A DNA stretch of 34,744 nucleotides from Candidatus Woesearchaeota archaeon (GCA_018221205.1 JAAOYF010000012.1:1-34744), one strand, 5' to 3'; shown: positions 15,307-22,597, numbered from the stretch's first letter. Notes: generated by a model not told the origin, from the letters alone. Made by a program: numbers and translations.

Positions 15307-16863
15307 TTAGCCGCATCTGATGGCGCGTTCATAAGGCCTTCCGCCTTCTTTCCGGCCTTTGCGATAGTTTTCTACGGCTATCTTGATGAGTTTCTTTCCT
15401 GTAGGGGTAGGATATTGCCTATTGATGCAAGCCGTACAGAGATCTCTTTTCGGAAGGCCAATCGCCTTTATGAGTCCTGGAATGGACTGATAGATCACCG
15501 TGTCTGCCCTAAGATATCTTGCCATCTTTTTTGCAGCTTTCTCCGGCATACTTTCTGCAGGCTCTTTCATGAATCTTGGGGCGAACAGCTCTGTCACGGT
15601 CGACATATCAATGCCATAGAAGCACGGACCGATGATAGGCGGACAGCTCACCCTGACGTGGACTTCTGCTGCACCTGCATCTTTCAAGGCCCCGACAATC
15701 TGCTCTGTGGTTGCTCCTCGGACTATGCTGTCATCTACCAAGAATATCTTCTTTCCTCTGATGACTTCCTTCACTAAGGTATATTTATTTGCGATCTTGT
15801 CCTTTCTTGATGTGCCCTCTATAAAAGTCCTGCCGACATATCTGTTTCTGATCAGGCCTTCTTTCACTGGAACTCCTAATTCATAGGCGAATGCGTCTCC
15901 GGCTGCTTTTGCGCTATCGGGGACGGGAATGACGATATGGTCTTTTGTTACCTGCTGGGTCTCCAATCTTGCGAGCTCTTTTCCTAATCTGACCCTTGTC
16001 ACGTAGACTGATCTGCCGTCCAAAACAGATGAGACATTCGCGAAATAGACCCATTCGAACATGCAATGCGCTTTTCTTGTAGAGGGGGCATATCTTTTTA
16101 TCGAGATATTGCCATTGTCGATCTGGATCATCTTTCCAGGCTCAAGATTCTTGAATCTCTCAAAGCCGCAGTTCTGGAGAGCATTGGATTCTGACGCTAC
16201 CAAGACATTTCCATCTTTTATGGCGTAGCTCAATGGCCTGAATCCTAAAGGATCCCTCACTGCAGCGATATCTCCCAAAGCATTGATGAAGGTGATATTG
16301 TAGCTTCCTTCAAATTTTTTTGAAAGATTGTTAAAGACTGCCCGTAGATTTGGCTTTTTGTTTCCGACCAAAGCTCTTGCCAGATAGTGCATGAGCATCT
16401 CTGTATCGTTCTCTAAGGTAAAATGATATTCTTTCTTCTTCTCTAATGCCTCCCTCAATGGATAATAATTGACTAAGTTGCCATTGAAACCAAAGGAGAA
16501 CCATTTCCATAGACGGCCATGATGCCTCTCAAACGGCTGGGCAAACATCCTTTCGCTCCTTCCGAATGTTGCATATCTCACATGTCCGATGCCTTTATTT
16601 CCTGAGAATTTCTTGAAGATATCCAGGCTTTTTTCGAGCTTGCTCGTCCGAAAGACCTCATTCACTGTCCCGATATCCCGGTGAGTGTGAAGAATCTGCC
16701 TTCTTTCCTGGTTATAGGTCGTGATGCCTGCGCTCAATTGGCCGCGATTCTGCAAGTTCAGAAGAATCTTATAGAGATAGAACAAGGCCTTATTTGAAGA
16801 ATCCTTATTCGGCTTGAGGTAGACTGCCGCTACCCCACACTCGTCGTGGACTTCGCCTGACAT
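15307..16863 (-). CDS. purF: Amidophosphoribosyltransferase
   Basis: First committed step of purine synthesis: PRPP + glutamine to 5-phosphoribosylamine. 518 aa. The N-terminal Ntn glutaminase has a short propeptide (M-S-G-E-V-H-D-E) before the nucleophile Cys9 in E-C-G-V-A-A-V, a removable-propeptide layout. The PRTase domain carries the PRPP loop I-F-L-V-D-D-S-I-V-R-G-A-T-T. Cysteines in A-H-C-M-F-E, P-C-F-Y-G-I-D and L-C-T-A-C-I-N-R-Q-Y-P match the 4Fe-4S ligands of the Bacillus-type enzyme. It stands alone, with a TATA box about 29 nt upstream; the only other purine gene here is the PurM-like gene at 20388. Confidence 0.97.
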   Translation of the reverse strand: MSGEVHDECGVAAVYLKPNKDSSNKALFYLYKILLNLQNRGQLSAGITTYNQERRQILHTHRDIGTVNEVFRTSKLEKSLDIFKKFSGNKGIGHVRYATFGRSERMFAQPFERHHGRLWKWFSFGFNGNLVNYYPLREALEKKKEYHFTLENDTEMLMHYLARALVGNKKPNLRAVFNNLSKKFEGSYNITFINALGDIAAVRDPLGFRPLSYAIKDGNVLVASESNALQNCGFERFKNLEPGKMIQIDNGNISIKRYAPSTRKAHCMFEWVYFANVSSVLDGRSVYVTRVRLGKELARLETQQVTKDHIVIPVPDSAKAAGDAFAYELGVPVKEGLIRNRYVGRTFIEGTSRKDKIANKYTLVKEVIRGKKIFLVDDSIVRGATTEQIVGALKDAGAAEVHVRVSCPPIIGPCFYGIDMSTVTELFAPRFMKEPAESMPEKAAKKMARYLRADTVIYQSIPGLIKAIGLPKRDLCTACINRQYPTPTGKKLIKIAVENYRKGRKEGGRPYERAIRCG

Positions 16864-16885
16864 CTGATAAAATTTAATGGAGATT

Positions 16886-16897
16886 GGTTTTTAAATC
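16886..16897 (-). promoter_or_regulatory. TATA box of purF
   Basis: Minus-strand GATTTAAAAACC is centred about 29 nt from ATG 16863. Confidence 0.5.
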
Positions 16898-17003
16898 TTT
16901 GCTTTGAAATGATTTATAGAAACTTGAGAATTATAAACTCCCTGGATTTCTTATATAATCATCATCCTAATAGTTTAAATTGAGTAAACGATTCTTCTTT
17001 GGA

Positions 17004-17558
17004 ATGGATCCTTATACCTTACCTAGAAATTCCTTAGATCGTGCCCGTGTATTGGCAAGTGAACTCAAACCTGGAAATGCCATACTTGTGCATCAGGGTG
17101 ATAATTTTACTGGAAGGAATGATCTTCTTATTTTCCAAGGATATGATATCCCTTCTGAGGTTTCTACTAGGGGTAAAGAACTTACGATTTATGGCTCTCC
17201 TCATTTTGTTCTGGAATTTGATGACCAAGGAAGGACCAACCCCCGAAAGGGAAGAGACTATATTAACATCAAAGATGATAGATTGGCCTATGTTGTGACG
17301 GGCAGTGTAATACCTCATGCAGTAAGGAGGATCGGAGAAACGAGAGAAGGTCCTATCGCTGGCCCTGGCCAATATGAAGAAATGCTTGAGGATGTGGCAT
17401 CATTTCAGGGAAGAGGTAGAATTCCGCGAGAATTCGTCGATGCTGTTGTCCGTTTCCATACTGGTATTGCGACGATGAAAACAACTATGATTGGCCATAC
17501 GCTTTCTCAATACCCCTTACCAAGGAAAACCTTAATAAATCTGTTCGAAATGGCTTAG
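17004..17558 (+). CDS. Unknown protein (184 aa)
   Basis: I recognise no family. The protein is soluble and mixed alpha/beta, with alternating segments such as N-A-I-L-V-H-Q-G-D-N-F-T-G and E-L-T-I-Y-G-S-P-H-F-V-L-E-F, and no signal or membrane segment. Several Gly/Pro turns and an R-K-G-R-D stretch are present. ATG 17004 is used because TTTAAAT at 16974-16980 lies about 26 nt upstream, matching the leaderless spacing of neighbouring genes. A TTG at 16980 would add eight residues and has its own possible TATA (TTATATAATC at 16951). It is a single gene between purF, which runs the other way, and a hairpin-rich tRNA locus. Confidence 0.6.
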   Translation: MDPYTLPRNSLDRARVLASELKPGNAILVHQGDNFTGRNDLLIFQGYDIPSEVSTRGKELTIYGSPHFVLEFDDQGRTNPRKGRDYINIKDDRLAYVVTGSVIPHAVRRIGETREGPIAGPGQYEEMLEDVASFQGRGRIPREFVDAVVRFHTGIATMKTTMIGHTLSQYPLPRKTLINLFEMA

Positions 17559-17589
17559 GATATGCTGACGTCGCATAACCTGGTATGCT

Positions 17590-17642
17590 CAAAAACGCTT
17601 CGATGTGTTTTTGGCACGCCAAAAAGCTTTGCTTTTTCGGCG
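17590..17642 (+). repeat. Two adjacent A/T-arm hairpins with alternative pairing
   Basis: CAAAAACGC (17590-17598) pairs with GTGTTTTTG (17605-17613) around a 6-nt loop. CGCCAAAAAGC (17617-17627) pairs with GCTTTTTCGGCG (17631-17642) around loop TTT, with one bulged C. The facing arms can instead pair as TTTTTGGC (17608-17615) with GCCAAAAA (17618-17625), so the folds are mutually exclusive. No gene covers this stretch between the stop at 17558 and the tRNA-Ser locus. Confidence 0.55.
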
Positions 17643-17643
17643 T

Positions 17644-17678
17644 TGCGGTGGCCTTGAGAGCCACTTTCCGCAAGGATA
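17644..17678 (+). repeat. 35-nt exact partial copy of tRNA-Ser (anticodon and variable arm)
   Basis: These 35 nt are identical to 17723-17757 inside the tRNA-Ser gene, from the end of the D stem through the anticodon stem-loop and the variable-arm stem. The acceptor, most of the D arm and the T arm are missing, so this cannot be a tRNA. It is either a duplication remnant or an integration/recombination scar. Confidence 0.85.
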
Positions 17679-17681
17679 CTG

Positions 17682-17802
17682 ATGAGAATTTCCCTTGATG
17701 CCGTCGTGGCACAATCTGGTACTGCGGTGGCCTTGAGAGCCACTTTCCGCAAGGATATCTCGGTTCAAATCCGAGCGACGGCGTAATGAGGGAAATTCTC
17801 AT
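17682..17802 (+). repeat. Perfect 13-bp inverted repeat enclosing tRNA-Ser
   Basis: ATGAGAATTTCCC (17682-17694) and GGGAAATTCTCAT (17790-17802) are exact reverse complements flanking the tRNA on both sides. Further pairs (T95-A89, T96-G88, G97-T87, T99-A85) can carry the helix almost up to the acceptor stem. The precursor would therefore be a tRNA on a long stalk. A role in pre-tRNA processing or a footprint of an inserted unit is possible. Confidence 0.75.
17700..17783 (+). tRNA. tRNA-Ser (anticodon UGA)
   Basis: Class II tRNA, 84 nt. Acceptor GCCGTCG/CGACGGC closes with discriminator G. The anticodon stem GTGGC/GCCAC holds the 7-nt loop CTTGAGA, so the anticodon is TGA, reading UCA. The long variable arm TCC-GCAA-GGA is typical of Ser. 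The T arm is CTCGG-TTCAAAT-CCGAG. No CCA is encoded. The gene is enclosed in a 13-bp inverted repeat, and a 35-nt copy of its middle lies upstream at 17644. Confidence 0.93.
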
Positions 17803-17807
17803 TGCAC

Positions 17808-17828
17808 AATAAGACCTATGGTCTTATT
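17808..17828 (+). terminator. Hairpin downstream of tRNA-Ser
   Basis: AATAAGACC-TAT-GGTCTTATT is a perfect 9-bp stem with a 3-nt loop starting 25 nt after the tRNA. It could end the tRNA transcript. The arm ends in TTATTTGT rather than a clean T run, so this is tentative; the triloop also fits the local hairpin family. Confidence 0.4.
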
Positions 17829-17833
17829 TGTAT

Positions 17834-17886
17834 CCCGGTTCATCCTCAAAAATCGTAGATTTTTGGGAACTCGGGGAGCTTTGCTC
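17834..17886 (+). repeat. Nested hairpins between tRNA-Ser and the repeat-protein gene
   Basis: CAAAAATC-GTA-GATTTTTG (17847-17865) sits inside an outer stem CCCGGTTC (17834-17841) with GAAC-t-CGGG (17867-17875, one bulge). GAGC-TTT-GCTC (17876-17886) follows. These lie just past the 3' end of the minus-strand gene and past the tRNA, so they could end either transcript. Confidence 0.55.
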
Positions 17887-17919
17887 TCAGAGTAATCTGG
17901 GCGTCAGCGTTTTTTAGAA

Positions 17920-19314
17920 TTATGCAGCAACTTTCTGCTCAGCAAGATAGGTATTGGCTATTGATTTGAGTGTGTTATGTGAATATCGTGCCATCAAATG
18001 ATTAACATGCTTTTTATCAAACCGAAGGTTATCCAACGTCGCAAACTTCTCATTTCTGGGTCGGTATGCCTTGAGGAGATCGGGTTCAGCTCGACTTAAA
18101 GCGACTACTTGCTCGTTTGTTAGATTCAGTTTCTTGCTGACTTTATCAATTTGATATGTTGCTCGATTATAGGTTTTATCTCCGGCATGGAGTGTATACT
18201 GTTCCAGTTTCTTATAGGATCCATCATCAGTGAGGGTGAAAAGTGCTCTGTTCGTTGGAATGTTCACTCCGTTTTCTCTCAATTCACTCTTAATCTTAAC
18301 CGTGTCAAGTTCCTCGATATCTTCGGAATCATCGAATTTTAAAACTCTGTATCTCTTGTCTCCACTCACTTTAAAATCTACTTCATTTATTTTTTTCGCA
18401 ACATCAGCAACATTGAGATACGCCCTGTCATTAGCTGTCCTGGTTTTTCTAATAGTGCCTTCAGCGAGACATTCTTCGAGTGAAATTCCAATCTCAGCAA
18501 GTTTTTTATCAGCAAGATGATAGCTCACTTCACCATCTATTGGTTGTCGAATTAAGCGGTCCCTTACTCTTGAGCCATAAAAAGTTTGGCCGGCGACATG
18601 CACTGACGCATGTTCTTCTTTGTCAAGAACTTGCTCTAGCTTGTCTTCTGGAATTTTTGTATATCGGGAAAGTTCTTTTTTTGATAGAATTCCACTTTGC
18701 TTACGGAGATCATTCATTTCTTCCTTGTCAAAATATATTTTGCCATGCACCTTTCTTTTCTTAAGTCTTCCACTTTTCATTCCCAGTGCTCTTAACGTTT
18801 GCACTGTTTCTTCTAGTGGGACTTCCCAGGATAATTGCCCTTTTAGTTTACTAATATCTTGATCTGAGAATTTAAATGCGCTACCGTCACGATAGCCGAT
18901 TTCGTCTCCGCTTGATATTGCTCGCTTGATTTCTTCTACTGACCGTTTTGACAATCGAGATGCTTTTTCCAATGTATGGCAGTATGTATATTCTGGGTCC
19001 CATGGCAGAGTCCCCTGAAGTGTCGAGATATCTTCTTCAGGAAATCGAAGATTTTCTCCTTCCCTGAATGGTTCGAGAATCCCTTCACCAACAGCTCGCT
19101 TTACTTCATCACCCGATCTGCCAGATCGTTGTGCAATTTCTTCAAGTAAAAGGCTTGCTTTTGGTTTTGTAGGTAAAGTCATGTCCTTGTTCTGCATCCA
19201 AGGTACGGAGAATTCATCCTTTTCGTGCCATTTCCTGCTTACGTATTCTGCTGCTTTCCCTATGGATCCAGTAACCTTCCCCGCATATCCCAGCGCCTTC
19301 TTGAACATACCCAT
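17920..19314 (-). CDS. Protein of tandem MerR-like/helix-turn-helix repeats (464 aa)
   Basis: Unknown function. The sequence is built of degenerate repeats of about 50 residues. The two clearest lie at about residues 30-85 and 85-135 and share the pattern R-S-x-x-E-[VI]-K-R-A ... G ... R-[ED]-G ... F-[PS]-x-x-D-I-S-x-L-x-G-x-L-x-W. Weaker units follow: L-S-K-K-E-L-S-R-Y-T-K-I-P-E-D-K-L, H-L-A-D-K-K-L-A-E-I-G-I-S-L-E and Y-Q-I-D-K-V-S-K-K-L-N-L-T-N-E-Q-V. Each looks like a helix-turn-helix followed by a wing and a DIS-type helix, as in excisionase/MerR domains. Multi-site DNA or RNA binding is a reasonable inference. ATG 19314 is chosen because a TATA box lies 26 nt upstream; the GTG at 19323 is too close. 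It is a single gene between the tRNA-Ser locus and a transporter. Confidence 0.7.
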   Translation of the reverse strand: MGMFKKALGYAGKVTGSIGKAAEYVSRKWHEKDEFSVPWMQNKDMTLPTKPKASLLLEEIAQRSGRSGDEVKRAVGEGILEPFREGENLRFPEEDISTLQGTLPWDPEYTYCHTLEKASRLSKRSVEEIKRAISSGDEIGYRDGSAFKFSDQDISKLKGQLSWEVPLEETVQTLRALGMKSGRLKKRKVHGKIYFDKEEMNDLRKQSGILSKKELSRYTKIPEDKLEQVLDKEEHASVHVAGQTFYGSRVRDRLIRQPIDGEVSYHLADKKLAEIGISLEECLAEGTIRKTRTANDRAYLNVADVAKKINEVDFKVSGDKRYRVLKFDDSEDIEELDTVKIKSELRENGVNIPTNRALFTLTDDGSYKKLEQYTLHAGDKTYNRATYQIDKVSKKLNLTNEQVVALSRAEPDLLKAYRPRNEKFATLDNLRFDKKHVNHLMARYSHNTLKSIANTYLAEQKVAA

Positions 19315-19333
19315 ATCATGCACAATTGGCCAG

Positions 19334-19345
19334 CCTTTTAAAAAG
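19334..19345 (-). promoter_or_regulatory. TATA box of the repeat-protein gene
   Basis: Minus-strand CTTTTTAAAAGG is centred 26 nt before ATG 19314 and fixes that start. Confidence 0.5.
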
Positions 19346-19363
19346 TTTTCGTCTGCTACTACT

Positions 19364-20227
19364 CTAAAGTAGTATAATGAAGAGAACTCCAGCTACCATA
19401 AGAGAAGCCCCTACTAATCGCTCCTTTATGCCCATCTCCTTAAAGATGAAGAAACCGAGAATAACGCTCAATACTGCACTGAATCTTTTTATCGAGATGA
19501 CATAGGCTACTAGCGTTAGACTGATTGCTAGATATTGGAAGATAATCCTTATTGCGCCTGTTGTGCCTACCAACGCTAATTCCTTCCAGTGGGTCTTCAG
19601 CTGGTGTAGATGCTTTCTCGACATGATGAAGGCAATGGGTAAGGCTGCGAGTGTGAGGAAGGTGTACATGCCAAATGCCCAGAAATAGGGTGAGGAGTTC
19701 TGTATGCCGATCTTATCGAGATTTGAATTGATGCTCCAGATGAAGGCGACAAAGAGCATATATCGTGGACCTTTTTTCTTTACGAGTGCTTTGAAGGGTG
19801 CAAATAAACCGTGCTTGAGTTCCTTGATGTTCAATGCATAGGAGCCGATGACGATGAGAAGTATGCCTATCAAGCCAGTGAATGTCGGGAACTCTCCATT
19901 GATCAACGGTGAGGTTATCAACAAGAAGAGAGGAGTGAAGGTAAGCATAGGTATACTTACTGAGAGATCTGCATACTTCAAGGATTTCATGAAGAGTATA
20001 GAAGCAACGGTTGCTATTGATCCCCCTATGATAAGGACTGTCCAGAACTTTGCATTCAACGAAGGAAAAGGAAAGAAAAACATAAGTGGAATGATGATGG
20101 GAAGGGCATATAACCGAAATGCGAGGGCAACGATGAATTCATCCACTTTCTGGAGAGACTTTTTGCTGAACACATCCTTCAATGCCTCGAACAACGCTGT
20201 CAGCAATGCAAAGAGTACCCAGATCAT
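19364..20227 (-). CDS. EamA (drug/metabolite transporter) family permease
   Basis: A 287-residue integral membrane protein with about ten hydrophobic helices arranged as two five-helix EamA repeats, the usual 10-TM DMT layout. Family hallmarks include the N-terminal A-L-L-T-A-L-F-E-A-L-K-D-V-F-S-K-K, the end of repeat 1 G-L-I-G-I-L-L-I-V-I-G, and the end of repeat 2 F-K-E-M-G-I-K-E-R-L-V-G-A-S-L-M-V-A-G-V-L. The family exports or imports small metabolites; the substrate is unknown. A TATA-like ACTTATTAAGT about 25 nt upstream supports ATG 20227 as a leaderless start. It is divergent from the PurM-like gene. Confidence 0.9.
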   Translation of the reverse strand: MIWVLFALLTALFEALKDVFSKKSLQKVDEFIVALAFRLYALPIIIPLMFFFPFPSLNAKFWTVLIIGGSIATVASILFMKSLKYADLSVSIPMLTFTPLFLLITSPLINGEFPTFTGLIGILLIVIGSYALNIKELKHGLFAPFKALVKKKGPRYMLFVAFIWSINSNLDKIGIQNSSPYFWAFGMYTFLTLAALPIAFIMSRKHLHQLKTHWKELALVGTTGAIRIIFQYLAISLTLVAYVISIKRFSAVLSVILGFFIFKEMGIKERLVGASLMVAGVLFIILL

Positions 20228-20246
20228 AAGAAAATTATTCTCATAA

Positions 20247-20257
20247 ACTTAATAAGT
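20247..20257 (-). promoter_or_regulatory. TATA box of the EamA transporter
   Basis: ACTTATTAAGT on the minus strand is centred about 25 nt before ATG 20227. The core ACTTAATAAGT is near-palindromic. Confidence 0.4.
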
Positions 20258-20354
20258 GTTTGTAATAAATATCTAGACATCTCCAAACACCTGTTCAAAA
20301 TTTCCATGCTCCTGAGAATGAATCTTAACGTATAAAATCAACTTTTTTGTAAAT

Positions 20355-20367
20355 ACATTTAAATATC
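20355..20367 (+). promoter_or_regulatory. TATA box of the PurM-like gene
   Basis: ACATTTAAATATC is centred 26-27 nt upstream of ATG 20388, indicating leaderless initiation. Confidence 0.55.
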
Positions 20368-20387
20368 TCCTTTATTTTCATTTTACC

Positions 20388-21476
20388 ATGGATTATGACT
20401 ACCAAAAAAGGGAAGAGAAGGCTGTTGCTGCCATCAAAAAAGCGATCCCTTCTTCACTAAAACAAGATATGCTCAAAGAAAGCAAAGGCATGTTTGCTGA
20501 GATGTATGAAAACAAAGAGGTCTTCCCGAATCATATCATGGGGAGTGCTATTGATTCTGTCGGTACTAAGGTTATTCTTGCAGAGGCCATGCATAAGTAT
20601 GATACTATAGGCATCGATTGTGTTGCGATGTCTGCGAATGATCTCGCAACATTTGGCAAGATGTCTCCCTTCTTATTCATCGACTGCTTGTCTGTCCAGG
20701 ACAAGATCCAGGAGGAAAGGATAAGCGGTGAAATCATCAAAGGGATTGTCAAAGGCCTTGAAGAATGTGATGCCTCTTCGATCTTACGGAATTCTATCCG
20801 ATTGAACTTTGGAAAAGGGGAAACGGCTTCAGTCCATGAGATTCTGGCTGGGCCGAAAGAAGGGTATAGTTTCGACTTAGTCGGTGGTATGATCGGTTTC
20901 ATGCCGAAACAAGAGATTGGTTTCGAAGTGAAAGAGGGACAGAAGATCATTGCCCTAACAAGTTCAGGATTGCACAGCAATGGCTATACTGATGCCCGGC
21001 TTCAATTATTGAACGGAGACTTTGAAGAACGGCCAGAGTATAAGAAACGATACAAAGGAAAATATTCTCTGAATGATGAATTCGACGGCTCTACCATAGG
21101 AAAAAGATTATTAGAACCGACAAAGCTGTATGTCGAAGACATGGCTCGTGCATCTAAGGATCATAGTGTTATTGGCATCAACAATACTGGTTATGGATTG
21201 AAGAACCTGAATCGGTTAAAGGGAAATGTAGATTTTATCATCACTGATCCGATCAAACCGCAGCCTATCTTTGAACTGATACAGAAAGAATCTGGATTCA
21301 GCGACGAAGAGATGTATCGAAAATTCAACATGGGTATGGGCTTCTTCATCATCACCGATGATGCTGAAGCTGTCCTTCAAAAAGTACAGGATGGAAAAAT
21401 AGTTGGGGAATTGGTCAAAGGCAAAGGACGGACCATCTTGAAAAGAGATACTGACATCATCTTCGAAGGCTATTAA
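20388..21476 (+). CDS. purM: Phosphoribosylformylglycinamidine cyclo-ligase-like protein (divergent PurM)
   Basis: AIR synthetase family, 362 aa, ATP-dependent cyclisation of FGAM to AIR in purine synthesis. PurM-superfamily marks: S-V-G-T-K-V-I-L-A, G-I-D-C-V-A-M-S-A-N-D-L-A, G-K-G-E-T-A, L-V-G-G-M-I-G, A-L-T-S-S-G-L-H-S-N-G-Y-T and the C-terminal N-M-G-M-G-F-F-I-I. Two usual motifs have drifted: the Gly/His-rich H-I-T-G-G-G-L segment reads I-N-N-T-G-Y-G-L, and the M-P-G after E-T-A is absent. It may be a divergent PurM or a paralogue with another small-molecule substrate. The promoter is a TATA box 26 nt upstream. The 3' end overlaps the convergent AbrB-PhoU gene by 4 nt. Confidence 0.8.
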   Translation: MDYDYQKREEKAVAAIKKAIPSSLKQDMLKESKGMFAEMYENKEVFPNHIMGSAIDSVGTKVILAEAMHKYDTIGIDCVAMSANDLATFGKMSPFLFIDCLSVQDKIQEERISGEIIKGIVKGLEECDASSILRNSIRLNFGKGETASVHEILAGPKEGYSFDLVGGMIGFMPKQEIGFEVKEGQKIIALTSSGLHSNGYTDARLQLLNGDFEERPEYKKRYKGKYSLNDEFDGSTIGKRLLEPTKLYVEDMARASKDHSVIGINNTGYGLKNLNRLKGNVDFIITDPIKPQPIFELIQKESGFSDEEMYRKFNMGMGFFIITDDAEAVLQKVQDGKIVGELVKGKGRTILKRDTDIIFEGY

Positions 21477-22480
21477 TCAGTTATATTCATCACTATCCTT
21501 GCTATCATCTTCTCATCAGAGACCATCGATCGCAGATTTGTTATGATCTCTGTCATGATCATATGCTCATGGACATGATCTCCGAATTTCTCTGCAATAT
21601 CCTTTCTCACCTGTCTGTATTCCTTCTTGAGATCCCTTGAAAGGAACCTGTTGCAGGCTTTCATCTTCTCTTTTGAAGAGAGCTCGATCTCCATCGCTGA
21701 TTTATCATCTCTTTTATAGTATGATGTCATGGCCTTGACATACGCTTCCTTGATGCTGCCATAGAGATCTAAGAATTCTTTCCTGAATTTCTTTGAGAGC
21801 TGAAGCCGTTCGAGATGCTTTGAGATGCGCTTCTGCTGGTCTGCCACCCTCTCAAGATGCCTTCCGAGCCGGATATAGGTCATCATCTTCCATGGATTAT
21901 CGTCGAGCGCACGTCTTGAGGTCAGCGCCTCTCTCACTACCCTGCCGAGGAGGAAATTCAATCTGTTCACATCAAGATCGCGCTGTTTGATCGAGAAATA
22001 GGTGCAGACGCCGTTGACAGATTCCATGGAATCTGAGATAAGGCCGCGGATGATATTGTCCATCCTTCGGATTACTGATTCAGGAGAGAGGTCCTTGGTA
22101 TCGAGCAGATATCGGGTAGACATCTTGGTGCTTGTCATCTCTAATATCTCCATGCCTGCCAGATTCTTGAAGATATCCTTGATCCTCTCTGCCTGGTGGT
22201 TCATCCTCTTAGAATAGATATCGATGACGTCATAGTTCCTCAGGTAAGCGGTGATGATCTCTGCCCGTATCTGATCAATATCTTTCTTTTCTGCATTCAC
22301 GGTGATGGTCTTTATCTCGTCTGGACTGTCATCCAGATCTGTAGAAATGACCAATGAACGGGGCATCTTTTCTAACGTCAGGACTGAGCCTTTTGTCAGG
22401 CTGTTCTTTATTACCCAATCTTTTGGTAAAGATAATACATAGCTGCCTTTGCCGAACTGTATCACTTTTCTATAGTCCAT
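21473..22480 (-). CDS. AbrB-PhoU domain protein (archaeal PhoU family)
   Basis: A 335-residue protein with an N-terminal SpoVT/AbrB-like beta domain (about 1-45: R-K-V-I-Q-F-G-K-G-S-Y-V-L-S-L-P-K-D-W), followed by two PhoU-like helical bundles (about 110-215 and 220-335). The AbrB part normally binds DNA; PhoU bundles bind metal clusters and relate to phosphate-transport control. This fused form is common in archaea. GGGGTGG lies just upstream of ATG 22480. Its promoter region faces the microprotein operon, so it might regulate that operon. No phosphate transporter gene is in the window. Confidence 0.88.
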   Translation of the reverse strand: MDYRKVIQFGKGSYVLSLPKDWVIKNSLTKGSVLTLEKMPRSLVISTDLDDSPDEIKTITVNAEKKDIDQIRAEIITAYLRNYDVIDIYSKRMNHQAERIKDIFKNLAGMEILEMTSTKMSTRYLLDTKDLSPESVIRRMDNIIRGLISDSMESVNGVCTYFSIKQRDLDVNRLNFLLGRVVREALTSRRALDDNPWKMMTYIRLGRHLERVADQQKRISKHLERLQLSKKFRKEFLDLYGSIKEAYVKAMTSYYKRDDKSAMEIELSSKEKMKACNRFLSRDLKKEYRQVRKDIAEKFGDHVHEHMIMTEIITNLRSMVSDEKMIARIVMNITD

Positions 22481-22552
22481 GATTCCACCCCACTATTATA
22501 AAGATTATACCAAAATTATAAGTATTATAATTAAATTATAAATTTTCTGGAA

Positions 22553-22587
22553 TACCTATATGATATATATACTATATAGCATAGGTA
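22553..22587. promoter_or_regulatory. Inverted repeat in the AT-rich divergent promoter region
   Basis: TACCTAT (22553-22559) and ATAGGTA (22581-22587) are perfect 7-nt arms whose right arm abuts the TATA box of the microprotein operon. The stretch 22481-22632 is otherwise extremely AT-rich and holds no gene. It could be an operator, possibly for the neighbouring AbrB-PhoU protein; that link is inference. Confidence 0.35.
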
Positions 22588-22597
22588 TATATATTTG
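22584..22597 (+). promoter_or_regulatory. TATA box of the microprotein operon
   Basis: GGTATATATATTTG would start transcription near 22616, leaving a leader just long enough for the strong GGAGGGGTGA ribosome binding site at 22618-22627. Confidence 0.5.

Noticed and set aside
17644-17678. Second tRNA-Ser gene
   Set aside because: Only the anticodon and variable arms are present; acceptor, D and T arms are missing, so it was annotated as a partial duplicate.
17681-17700. Box C/D guide RNA (TGATGA near 17682, TTGATG at 17695)
   Set aside because: No D or D' box (CTGA) in the right places, and the string is already part of the inverted repeat around tRNA-Ser.
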